DNA of 64,000 nt, taken from contig JAURVB010003540.1 in assembly GCA_033002965.1 (NCBI GenBank), positions 1-64,000 on the forward strand, given 5' to 3'. A model generated the notes under the pieces. The model saw only the letters and a program-made list of their open reading frames with translations, ran no database searches and was not told the origin of the DNA. The DNA is from Piper betle. Its lineage: Eukaryota; Streptophyta; Magnoliopsida; Piperales; Piperaceae. The position numbers and the translations under genes were made by a program. This document shows positions 49,683 through 60,840 of the stretch, piece after piece (position 1 is the stretch's first letter; each line of letters opens with the position of its first letter).

Positions 49683-52600
49683 TGAACACCCCGTTTCGGC
49701 TCACCCGTGAACCGACCCGGAAATGTCACCGGCGACCGAACCATTCGTTAATCTACTCGATTCGGTTAAGCCGACCAGGATCTACTCTCGGCGTCTCAAG
49801 ATGGAGATGCAAATATGAAATGCATAAATGAGAACGATTGGGTTCTAACGGAGTCCTACATGCATGCTATGATGTACAAGCAAAATAAGACAAAACAACA
49901 AATGAAAAACCAAAAGAAAATATATATTATTTTATGAAAATACGATAACACCTAGCAATCTACCATGACATTAAATCATTATCTCATTCGTTTTTACCCG
50001 AGCCGAGTCCGAACTCCAAGGCTCCCTACTCAGTCATATTTATCAGTTCGTTTCATAACAAGTAATTCATTCAAGACAAAAACATTGTAATAATCATTCA
50101 CACAGCATTAACACACCGTCATTATACATTACACGCGGCAGGTACATGTGTGCGCGGTTCCGTGCTGCTCCTCCGCAGTCCCGACAGCTTTCATCGCTCG
50201 CATTCCTCACCTACATATATATAGAAAAACCGTCAGTAACGAGTGTTACCGGCCCGGAAAATAACTAATATCAATCTGGCACAGGAGAGCAAACTCTCCT
50301 GTTGAATCAAAACCATATACTTCCTCAAGAACTCTCATCAGGGCACATACGGGAGCCGTCGCGCCCTCGGGTCGACAGCGTCCCCCTATCTTTCACATTC
50401 TCATGCCTCGGCCATTTCTCTATTGCTTCTCGCGTCAAATCTCATTCCTTTCCGCCCTCTGCACCTTCCATATTACTCCTGGCCTTGAGCACGAAGGCCG
50501 AGTACTCTCAGGCAGTCGCCTTCAGTACCCTTTGAAACCACAAGTCTAGACATGCGCTGCAATGCAGTACCCGTGAACCTCCACACTTCTCCGGGTTTGA
50601 GGAACTCAAAGGTGGAGTTGTCAGGATCCCTCGGGAATGAAACGGCCCGCACACCATTCCAGAGCCCACTGTCGACACACACGTGCCCGCTCGCGTAGCA
50701 CGGTAGTCGGATTTCCCTCATTCAGTCTCTCACCAAAACACGAAAACTATACATATATATAGGTCTGGGTTGGGATTTATACAATAGGCCCGAAGGCAAC
50801 GTGAGCTGGATCTGAAGTTCGAAAACAAACTCGAGGGATCTCATCCTCGAGGGTTATTAATCCAGAAAATCGTTGGCTAAATGGCCCGAGTTAAGTGGGA
50901 TTCGATAAAACGCCACGTAACTCGTCCTGCACATAATAAATCAAATACACAAGAGAGTAGCGTAAATCAGAGAACGAGTCCTAAACGGACCTGGTAGAAG
51001 CTCCAAACGGGTCCACGCGCCTAGGCGGCGAGCTCCTACACCGTACCTACACAATCAAGCTAAAAACTAACGCCCGCATGATGAATCACATATCCTATAG
51101 CATACACACACAATCAACACAATCACACGTCAATCAACACACATCAACCTATATCAATTCTAGCGAGTCTACTTAAGCTAGTTTGATTAGATCATGATTA
51201 TTACTTAATAACCCTAATCAGTTTCATAACTTCTATTTTTAACACCACACAATCAAACAAATTTCATATTTTTATCCTTAATCAAATCTACATTTATATA
51301 TATTATTATAACACACAATTCACCAATCCTAGCATGCAATTCTAATAATCAAAACTTTCAAATAATTAAATTAAAATAAATTATACCTCGCGTCGTCGAA
51401 AATCGGCGACGGCTAGGGTTTCCGTTTCGTGGCTCGAAAGTCGAATTCGGCACCTAGCGGCGTCCGAAGTCCGATCAGATTGAACCGGGTGCGTTCGGTG
51501 GATGATCCGGCGAATTTCCCACAAATACAATTTCCGGCGGTTCCGGTGGTTTTCCGGCGAGTGTCGGCGGTTTTCCGGCGGATTCCGACGGTTTTCCGGC
51601 GATGATTTGGGACGGAGCAATCAGGGGGTCTATCGGCACCATCTCGACGAGCTCGGTCCAATGGTGGTGTCAAACAGAGCAACCGAGGCGGCGATGGCCG
51701 TCGACGGTGGCGTCAAAAACAGGCGGCGGCGGCGGTGTGCTCCGATCGGGGCTCCGGCCGGCCTCGATGGCGGTCGGGAGGATGGGGGAAACGTCGACAA
51801 CGGCGAGGGGGTGCTCGTCAGGGTCACACCAGTGTTGCAGAAATCGGCCGATTCCGTGCGGAATCGGCCGATTTAAATCGGATCGGCGTCGCGCCGATCC
51901 GATTTCGGGGCCGAATCGGGCGGCCCGATCGGCCCGGAATCGGCCGAGTTCGGCCGACCGATTTAAATCGGAATCGGAATCGGCCGATTTAAATCGGAAT
52001 CGGTTTTTTTAGGAAATTACCAAAATACCCTAGGTATGATTTTTATTAAATTATTTAAGCATGGGTAAAATGGTAATTTGGATTTTAAAAACCTAAAATC
52101 AAACCCGCTCCCCCGACACCGCCGCCGCTCGTCCGCCCGCCGCCGCCCGGTTTCCGCCTCCGCCGTGCCGCCCCGACTCCGCGCTCGCCGCCGACCGGGC
52201 TGCCGACCTCGCCGCCGACCTCGCATCGTCGCCGCCCACCCGTGGCCGGACGAATCGGGCACGTACGAATCGCCGCCCACTCCGCCGCCGGCTCCGGGCC
52301 GCCGACGGTTCGTCCGGCCGGGCTGCCGACATCCTCCGACATCGCCGCCGCGAGACTCGCCGCCGACCGGGCCGCCGGTGGCGGCGGGGGTAAAAATCGC
52401 ACGGTGGCATTCTTGTAATTAAAAGTTGACTCGAGTCTAACTCGAGTCAAAAATAATAATTAATTCGAAATAATTTAAAAAAATCTTAAAAAATATTTAA
52501 AAATATCAAAAACTATAATACACAGAATAATATCAAAATAACATCAATACTTAATTTTAATATATTTATATTATAAATTGTCAAATTATTATATATAACT

Positions 52601-53439
52601 GATTAAATTAATTTGGACCGATTCAACTGAACCGATTCCTGGCCGATTCAGACCGATTCCGATTCCGATTCCGATTCACTGGAAAACCGATTCCGATTCC
52701 GATTCCGATTTATGCAACCATGGGTCACACTGGCGGCGGAGCGGCCCGGACGGCGGCGGAATCCGGCCCGAAGTGGCGGCGGCCGAGGTGGTTTCGTGGG
52801 GCGATTCCGGCGTCGTGGCGGCGAGACGGTGGCCGGGGTGGGTCGTGGCGGCACGGCGACGACACGACGGGGCGGGGCGGCGTCGATCGGCGACAGCACG
52901 GCGTCGGCGGCGGCGGCGGCAGCGACGAGCACGAGGGGCGGCAGGGGTTTGGGTGAAAAAGGTCGGGATGGTGAAAAAAATGTTGTAGTGGCAGTTTCGT
53001 AATTAAGTGTTGACTCGATTCCTACACGAGTCAAAATAATAACTAGTTCATAATAATTTCTAAAAAATCTAAAAAAATATGGAAAAATCACATAAAATAA
53101 AACAAACACAACAACATCCAAATGGCATGCTCTATAACTAATAACCCACCCGAATATAATCCAACGCGTCCTAACGCATTATTCGGCCTAAAACTATTTC
53201 TTCGATCAAACATATAAAAAGAAAAAAATACTGCATACTTTCATATATTCTGATAACTCACTTCTCACCATCTTTTCGACGTTATCATCATATATTCAGG
53301 TATACCTGACTCTCATCGCTCATAAATCACGGCTGGTCTCGACTCAGCACGCGGTTCATGAAACTGACTCGATTCGAACCAACGGTCGAACTGACTAGTT
53401 CGGTAACGTAAAACCCTGACTCGAATCACGGGTTTTACA
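49683..53439. mobile_element. Family A solo LTR, level 3, GAACA target duplication, carries a hAT element
   Basis: It starts TGAACACCCCGTTTCGG and ends CACGGGTTTTACA. Flanks GAACA at 49678-49682 and 53440-53444 are identical. Taking out the hAT element and one of its duplicates leaves 2856 bp, matching the level 1 copy. The GC-rich stretch 51400-51830 and 52731-52980 gives long open frames in several phases but none is conserved with the other copies. Confidence 0.9.
51830..52722. mobile_element. Non-autonomous hAT element, level 4, 8-bp GGTCACAC duplication
   Basis: Ends are CAGTGTTGCAGAAATCGG and the complement of CATGGTTGCATAAATCGG: imperfect terminal inverted repeats of about 18 bp that continue into arrays of AATCGG/CCGATT. 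The flanks are identical, GGTCACAC at 51822-51829 and 52723-52730; an 8-bp duplication is the hAT signature. There is no transposase. The interior is GC-rich (52110-52390), followed by a stretch (about 52385-52545) that resembles the 3' part of LTR A. Confidence 0.93.
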
Positions 53440-56400
53440 GAACATGTCATTCACAATATAATAACATAACAACACAATATTAAACATTCAAAAATCTAAC
53501 ATGTGTGTGTGTACAAGACCTCATTGCTCCTCCGTCCAAGCTGGCTCCTCCAACTCGTGATTATTACCTACATATAGTATAAAAACACGTCAGTAACAAG
53601 TGTTACTGGTCCGAAAAATAAAATAACTATAGCAAGCTGGCTATGAGAGCAAACTCTCATATAAAAAAATCATCATATACTCCACGTGAACACTCTGAAG
53701 GGCACTACTGAGGTGCCACTGGGCTGCAGACCCGGTAGCATCCCGAACTTACTGATTTGCTGCTGGTACTGTGCCGCTCTCGGCACTTTTTTTCAGTACT
53801 TCTCGTGAAACTTTATCCTAAGCCCTCTCCTTACCTCCATATTTCTCCTGGCCTTGAGCACGAAGGCCGAGTACTCTCAGGCAGTCGCCTTTAGTACCCT
53901 TTGAACCACAAGTCCGGACATGCGCTGTACTAAACAGTACCCATAAACCTCCACGTTCTCCGGGTGTGAGGAACTCAATTGCAGAGTTGTCAGGATCCCT
54001 CAGGAATGGAACAGTCCGCTAGCACTAATCCAGAGCCTGCTTTGACTATCACGGCATCCTCTGCATGGTACGTGTAGTCGATTTCTCCATCTCTCGTCTC
54101 ACTGAAAACGCGAAAACTACATATATATAGGGCTGGGTAGGGATTTATATAATAGGCCCAAAGGCAACTTGTGGTGGATCTTGTTTTCGAAATCAACCTC
54201 GAGGGATTTCATCCTTGAAGGGTTATTAATCCGGAAATGTTCGGTTAAATGGCCCGAGTTAAGTGGGATCCGATAAAACGCCACTTAACTCGTCCTGTAG
54301 GCATTAAAACAAACATACATTAGAAAAGAGTAAAACAGACGAGTCCTAAACGGACCTGGTAGAAGCTCCAAGCGTGTCATCGCGCCTAGGCGGCGAGCTC
54401 CTACTCTGTACATACACATCAAAACTAAATACTAACGCCCACTAACTAAATGATGCATCAAATCCGACATGACCATCACACCACAATACAAACATCAACC
54501 ATAACAATCAACAATTATAAATGTAAAAATAATTCCAACTTATCCTATTAACACCTATTTATTATATTTCCTAAGTTACGTTGAACTTGATTATCATACT
54601 CAAATTTACTTTACTTCATTAGCTCATTTAACCTTCATTCCCTGTTAATCACATCATGCACATCTTTACTTCATTCATAATCTTAACATTCATCATAATA
54701 ATTAATCAACCCTAGCATGCTATGCTAACAATTATCATCAATTTTAAATAAATCAATCGGAGGTAATTATACCTCACGTTGTCGACAATCGGCGACGGTT
54801 AGGGTTCCGTCGCGTGTCTCGGAACTCAAATTTGGCGCTCATCGGCGTCCGAAGCTCGACCGGGCTCGACAGGGTGAGCCCCGCGGAAGATCCGGTGAAT
54901 TCCAGTGAATTCCAGAAATTCCAATTTTTCGGCGGTTTTTTGGCAGCTGCTGGCGGTTTTCCGGCGGCTTCCGGTGGTTTTCCGATGACAAACGCCGGCG
55001 GCATCTATTGGCCAGAAAGTGGTCGTGATGGGTACCCTCGGAATCAGCTCGGCAAGCCCGACTCATCTACGAGGTCGACGTGGCCAACGGAGGTGGTGGC
55101 TCGCCGGAAAATGCATAAAATAGAGTCGGCGGTGATGGTAGCTAGATCCGGTCGGCCACAGCGGTGATGGCCTCCATTTCGGTCGGGGAAGGTCGCTGGA
55201 AGGCTGAGGGTACTGAGGTGACCGACCGATCGCAGCGGCACTGGTCGCCGGTGGCGGAATCAGCGACGGAAGCGCAACGCGGGCGCGGCGTCGCGGCATG
55301 GCTTCCTCGCGTCGCGGCAGTCCGATGGGGGCTGGACCGGGTCGGGGCAGCATGGCAACATCGTCGCGGGGCTAGGCGGCGACTATCAGCGGCCGGGCGG
55401 CGCTGGCAGTGGCGGCGGCAACGCGCACAAGGGCGGCGTCAGGTGAGGGTTTGGGGAAGAAAAGAAGGGCGTGGGGGTGTGTGGTGGCAAAGTCGTAAAT
55501 ATTACTTGACTCGTATCCGACTCGAGTCAAAAATAATATTTAAGTTGTAAAAAAATTCCAAAAAATGTGGGAAAAATCCCATAAAATCAAACAACACCAA
55601 AAATCATAATGATATGCTTTAGAACTATCAACCCACCCAAAATGCCCGTAACACGTCCTAACGCGGGTAACGGCCTAAAACTAATTCTATGATCCATTAT
55701 ATATCATAATAAAAAAAATGAACTACATACTCTCATATATTCTGATAACTCATTCTTTTCTGTTGTGTTCATGACGTTATCATCATATACTTGGGTACAC
55801 ATGACCTTCATAGCTCATACACGAGACCAGCGTCGGCTCAGTACACATGTTTTGAAACTGACTCGACTCGAAAATAACGGTCGAACCGACCAGTTCTGAA
55901 TATAAAACCCTGACTCGAATCGTGGCTTTTACAAAATGAATTCTGCAAAAGATCCAGCGAATTTTATCGAATCTAGTTTGCCAGCGGTTTTCCACCGGTT
56001 TCTGACAATTTTTCAACAGCTTCTTGACGATTTTTATGAGACTTTTCGGCGTGGCAATCAAGGCTAAGGGTCGGTACTGGCTCAGTGAGCTCGACCTAGT
56101 GGTGGTGGCGGTGAGGATCTGCACTGGCGGCGATGATCGCCGGTGATGGCGACGAGTCGGTTGGCTTGTCCAATCGTGCCTCTACTGGCCTCGGCGAGTC
56201 TCGGAGGTGACACTGGGTATAGAGGAAATGATGAGGAGGTTGAAGGGGATGGCGTCTACGACACTGTCGTGGTAGAGCGGCGCGGAAGGCAGCAGAACGA
56301 CATTAGGACGTGGCCGCGGCCGGGATGGCTAGGGGCGGCACATCAGGGCTATGCGGTGCGGTAGTAGGAGGTGACTTCGGCTACATAGGGCCGACGTCGA

Positions 56401-56893
56401 GGGTTTGGGGAGAAGAGGGTCGGGGTGAAGGTTAGTGGCAATCTCGTAAATAAAATTTGATTTGACTCCGACTCGAGTTAAAAATAATAATTAATTCATA
56501 ACAAATCTTTAAAAAAATCAAAAAAATAGGAAAAAATCCCATAAAATAAAATATACACCATAACATCACAATAACATTGTTTATAACTAATAACCCATCC
56601 AAACTAGTTCGTAACACGTCCTAATGCGTTATTCAGCTTAAAAATAATTATACGACCAAATATTAAAATAAATAAATAAAAATTATGGGCGTACTCTCAT
56701 ATATTATGATAAATCATTTTGTTGTTGTCTTACTAATATTATCATTATATACTTGGGTGCACATGACTCTCATGGTTCATAATACACGACTGGCTTCAGC
56801 TAAGTATACATGTCTTGAATTAACTCAACTAAAAATAACAATCGAATCGACTGGTTCTGAATATAAAACCCTGACTTAGGTCATAGGTTTTAT

Positions 56894-57020
56894 GTTAGCT
56901 ATTTATGATATTTTTCAAAAAAAATACTAAACCCTTCCCCTGACCCTTTTCCCCTCCTTCCCAACCACCTGCCCCTCACTGACCAATGCCCACCATCCCC
57001 CACCCCTACCCCTTGCCAAC
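56894..57020. other. C-rich low-complexity DNA left of LTR B copy 2
   Basis: Runs of CCCCTCC, CCCACC and CCTTGCC words. The same type of sequence continues after the LTR at 58504-58590, so the LTR inserted into a C-rich tract. No gene. Confidence 0.6.
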
Positions 57021-58498
57021 TGTCACAGGGGTCAACTTAGGGGTTAAATTTTTGCCCTAATTGCCTCCGTGCGGCGTGCATCCCTCCCTGGAAACACCAG
57101 CCTACACCACCTCTACACACACCAACGTGCTGTGGTGCACAGCGGCCTCGGACCGCCCACTTGCAAATAGTGCACGAACCCAGTCCTGGTACCGTGCCCA
57201 GCTACTAGCACCACTAGTACCGGTATCAGGCTACCAGCGATTGTACCAAACACACACACCAATCACCAAGCCAGAGTGACTACGCGTCCCACATACCGAT
57301 CACCCATCTCGGTACCAAAAGACCTTGGAATCACAGGTCTAACCCCGGTGGCCAAACACGACACATACACCACATGAATTACAGGAACTCGTCCCAACCT
57401 CTATTCCACTAGTATGAATACAGGATATACAAGTAATCCTACTCTAGACTACTTGCCGGTCGTGGACATGCAAACCCCACGACCGTGCCTCTCGACCCTC
57501 ACTCGACAGGACTTCACCCAACCCTTGGTTCACCACGCAAGGTTACCGAACAACTGGTATGTGAGCCCTGACCCTAAAGGCAGACGTCGACTACCCCGGT
57601 AGTCCCCCTTGAAGTTCCAGACCGCCCCCGGCCTAATTGCAGTAACCCCAAGGCATCCCCTTGCCCGGCCAATTTTTCTCCTCCACCGAGTTCACTCACA
57701 CACTCTTCACATGTTGTTCTCTAGATCCACTCTGATCTGTTCTCTGCCTCACCACCAAATGAAGCTGCTCCTTATATAGGCATTGGCTGGACAAAAGTGG
57801 CACATCACCTTGCTGGATCCTGGCTATCCAATCCCCGATCAATGGCTCAGCATGCTCAATACCAGCAGTCACCTTAGTGATGTTCCAGCACTGCCCTTCA
57901 CCGTTGATCACCTCATCCACGGTCCAGGATGATCTGCCGACATCACCACAGCTCTTGGAGTTCCAGCACATTTACTGGAAAGCCCATGTGCACTCTAGCC
58001 TGTTGGTCAACCCTCATGGTTCACCTCGGCTAGACCTGGTACCGATCCTATACACAACAGGCTCCAGACCACTCAACACACAACACTGGCTCTAAACTCA
58101 CTCGGACTCGGGTGCCCGCACATCAATCTCCACACTAGGTAAGTCTTGCCCGGTATTTTGATCTAACAATCAACTGGCATGCACAGTGGTGCTCGCTCGG
58201 CACGCACATCTGGTTCCTGGCATCCTACTCAGTCCCCACACGCTACTGCTGCCCACATGCTCGGCCATGGTGCACGGTCACCTGCATGCTCCCGCACCCG
58301 GTACTGCTCCTGGCACGGCACGACCTCGCATGCGTTTGGTTCCCGTCAGCTCCCCAACTGCACTCCAACATGATGCATGGCACCGGTAGGTTGTTCCACC
58401 ACACGAATAACACCGGCTATCCGCCTATGACACGGGATTCGCTAGGGACAACCGCCAAACCCTAGCGCCCGACCGTCCCACAAGCTATGCCTGTAACA
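57021..58498. mobile_element. Solo LTR family B (copy 2) with CCAAC target duplication
   Basis: It begins TGTCACAGGGG and ends GCCTGTAACA, a perfect TG...CA. Flanks are CCAAC at 57016-57020 and again at 58499-58503. Its order of sequence agrees with copy 1 at 401-2246: GGAAACACCAGCCT near the left end, ATGGACATGCAAACCCCACG in the middle, and a run of GGTT(A/G)TTCCACCAC...GAATA and GGGACAACCGCC near the right end. Length 1478 bp, shorter than copy 1 (1846 bp). Confidence 0.9.
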
Positions 58499-58503
58499 CC
58501 AAC

Positions 58504-58839
58504 CATCCCCAGCCCCTACCCACCACCCCACCCCACGCCATCTGCCCATACCCCTTGCCCCATGCCGTCTGCCGTCTGCCCCGTGCCGTCTAAACAGAAA
58601 GATAAAATGCCCAATTTTGATTAGAACATTTTTTACAAAATCAATTACTGGCGGAGTGGTGACAACCACACCAAGAAAAACATACATAAACTAACAAATA
58701 AAAGCAGAAAACGTGCAACGCTCATCGTGGCAAAAATTAAGACAAAAATAAATCAACCAATTAAACAGAGAATCTGGAAACAACCCATCAAAAATCATCA
58801 TGCAACAAAAACATCAACATTAACATATCAATGGATTCA
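58504..58839. other. C-rich tract and AT-rich flank
   Basis: The C-rich tract ends near 58590 with a small direct repeat of CCGTCTGCC, followed by AT-rich sequence. No gene is seen. Confidence 0.5.
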
Positions 58840-58983
58840 TTGGAAAATCGTCTTATCTATGGTCGCGTTGATGTTTTACGGCGGGATAGAGTTTGGCGCG
58901 TAGAGCTTGAGGGAGGTCTCGAGCTTCTTGATGGCCTCCTTGTCCCTCTTGGCATTGGACTGCTTGCACACAAAAAGGCCAGA
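58840..58983 (-). pseudogene. Photosystem I subunit III (PsaF) pseudogene fragment
   Basis: Read on the minus strand from 58983, the frame gives SGLFVCKQSNAKRDK, then EAIKKLETSLKLYAPNSIPP, a TAA at 58876-58878, and after it NINATIDKT. This follows the N-terminal lumenal region of PsaF, which in plants has a GLTPCK..(F)AKR.K core, the KKLE.SLKLYAP.SAP helix and an AIKAT.EKTK segment, with two or three residues lost after CK. The stop falls where PsaF has Leu. Transit peptide and membrane part are missing. It is an orphan fragment of a nuclear photosynthesis gene with no conserved gene around it. Confidence 0.78.
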
Positions 58984-60840
58984 ACTAAAAGTTGCACACG
59001 TGAAGTGTTTGACATACAAGGCTTTTTTGACATCACTGCAAAGACAAGAATCGTTTGTTTTAATTTTAATGGTACTTTTGATTTTGCAAACTTTAGTGCA
59101 ACGCTGCTCAGCCTAAGAGTCTGAACTAGTTGCCATTTGTAAGACTCTTTTGATTGTGAAAAGCAAAGAATGACAAGGAGGTACTATCTGTACAGACTTT
59201 TTATATTTAGTCAAGGCATTTTTAAGGTGATGAGAGAGGCTAGACAGTCCTTTTGGAGGCGGTGTATCGCCTAGTTTTGTTCTGTAAAAGTATCTTTTAA
59301 ATATAACGTAGTTCTCTCGTGTTTGTAATAGGATGGCTCATAACATGACAGGGCTTTGTCTATGCAATTTAAATGTGGTCTAACTGACTTGGTGTTTGTA
59401 AGAAACTTGGGTTATAGTTTATATTTGATCCTTCTGCTTTGAAAAAAGAAAACAAGATCGTTTATTCTGCAGAATCTCCCTGTTGTTATTTACGAAAAAA
59501 AGAACTCTCCAATTTGATTCTTTCCTGCAAGAAATCATCGTACTTTATAGTCTTGCCAACAAAACAATTCCATGCCAACGTACACATCGATTGGAATTTC
59601 GACAATAAAAATGATTTAAGGCCGAGAAAGAAACAAAGAGAAATAAATTTCTTAAGACCAAAGCTTCCATCAGTGACATGTAAAAGTAATTCTACCCACA
59701 TACACCCTTGGAGAGCCGTGTCTTGTCCACTATATATATTATGTATCTACACCAATAACTTTTTAGCGACTATCACAATTCTTATCCCATCCTATAGACA
59801 TCACTGTAGATAAGAGTTCCAACCAATCTTTTTTGCAAGCTATCATAATCCCTTCATCCTACACACATCACTGTAGAGACCTAGCCAACATCCTTATTTA
59901 CAGGAGGATCAAACTCACCAAGAAGAGTCAAGTGTCTGTGTCTACGTCAACAGACCGAACATAGTTTCTACCATAAACTTTCAAACAACTTTACAAGAAA
60001 ACAAGCACCACAAATCGCTTTGTCACAACATTGTGGAGCAGCTTCAAGTGCTCAGATTCTTATGCTGATCTCTCATCTATTCGCTTGTGTAACGTATCTT
60101 ACAGAAATGGCATTTGTATGGCTTGAAATTCCTATGCTCCTTCGCCATATGCTGCGAAAGCTCTTTAGCATTTTTGAAGTCATCGAAGCATTTCAAGCAG
60201 AAGATCTGCACTAAGCTTTTCACAGTACGAAATTCTTCGCTCTGCTTCTTTTTCTTCTTAATTAAGAACAAACATATGAACACTTCCTAACCATTATAAG
60301 AAATGAGAAGAGGCTAATCAGAATAGATAAGAAGAGGCTTATTACGTTAAGCTTGATGGGGTTTCTTCCCTCACATGAAGATCCGAAAGAAGGCGGCCAG
60401 GAATGAGGAAAGGAGAAACCTGTTGGAGCACCATGGCGCCCAACGAGTGCCATGACGCTCGGTGAAAACTGCACGGTTGGAGGGACGTGAGTGCCTGAGC
60501 GCTCACAAGCAGAGCGTCAATGCCCGGAGCTCCCGGAGTGTATGAAAGAAGCGAGCGTCGTGGCTCATTTTAGAGCGCTACGGCACCGCAGCTCAGGGCA
60601 CTAAAGCGCTGGCAGAGGCCCGGGCGTTGGGCAGCGTGAGTCTATTTGGGGTCCGAATTTGGACGTTTTTTTTATATTTAACCCTAATTCCGTGGTTTCT
60701 ACGAGAAGGCCATTTGGGGGTAGATCAGAGGGGGAAGAGGTGCCTAGGGTTTGATATTGAAAGAAGAAGAAGAGATTGATAGTTGCGAGGCAAAATAACA
60801 TCTATGGGATTAGGTTCTTCATTGGATTGTTAGTCGGCTG
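58984..60840. other. Intergenic DNA with a possible zinc-finger relic
   Basis: Mostly AT-rich sequence without recognisable genes. About 60415-60640 is GC-rich with GAGCGCT words. The only coding-like signal is the C2H2-type fragment at 60040-60210. Confidence 0.4.
60040..60210 (-). pseudogene. C2H2 zinc-finger-like fragment
   Basis: On the minus strand the frame reads FCLKCFDDFKNAKELSQHM then AKEH, which fits C-x2-C-x12-H-x4-H, followed by YKCHFCKIRYTSE, a stop, and MRDQHKNLS, which looks like a second finger broken by the stop. No start codon context, neighbouring exons or further domains can be supported, so this could be a relic or a chance match. Confidence 0.4.

Larger units (their letters stand above)
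49240..55933. mobile_element. Family A solo LTR, level 2, interrupted, AAATG target duplication
   Basis: It starts TGTAACACCCCAAATCCGG and ends CGTGGCTTTTACA. Flanks AAATG at 49235-49239 and 55934-55938 are identical. After the right flank the level 1 LTR continues exactly where it was left. Its own two parts, 49240-49682 and 53445-55933, add up to 2932 bp. Confidence 0.88.
47345..56893. mobile_element. Family A solo LTR, level 1 (outermost), interrupted
   Basis: The left part, 47345-49239, starts TGTGACACCTCAAATTCG. The right part resumes at 55939 and runs to about 56893 (ending AGGTTTTAT, mutated from GGTTTTACA). Together they are about 2850 bp, close to the length of the level 3 copy. The interruption is the level 2 LTR, which is flanked on both sides by AAATG. 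No internal retrotransposon genes are present. The extreme right end and the flanking duplication are not certain. Confidence 0.82.

Noticed and set aside
52085..53121. GC-rich open frames on both strands (up to 157 codons)
   Set aside because: They lie inside the hAT element and the GC-rich part of LTR A, are Arg/Pro/Ala low-complexity, overlap in many frames and are not conserved among LTR copies.
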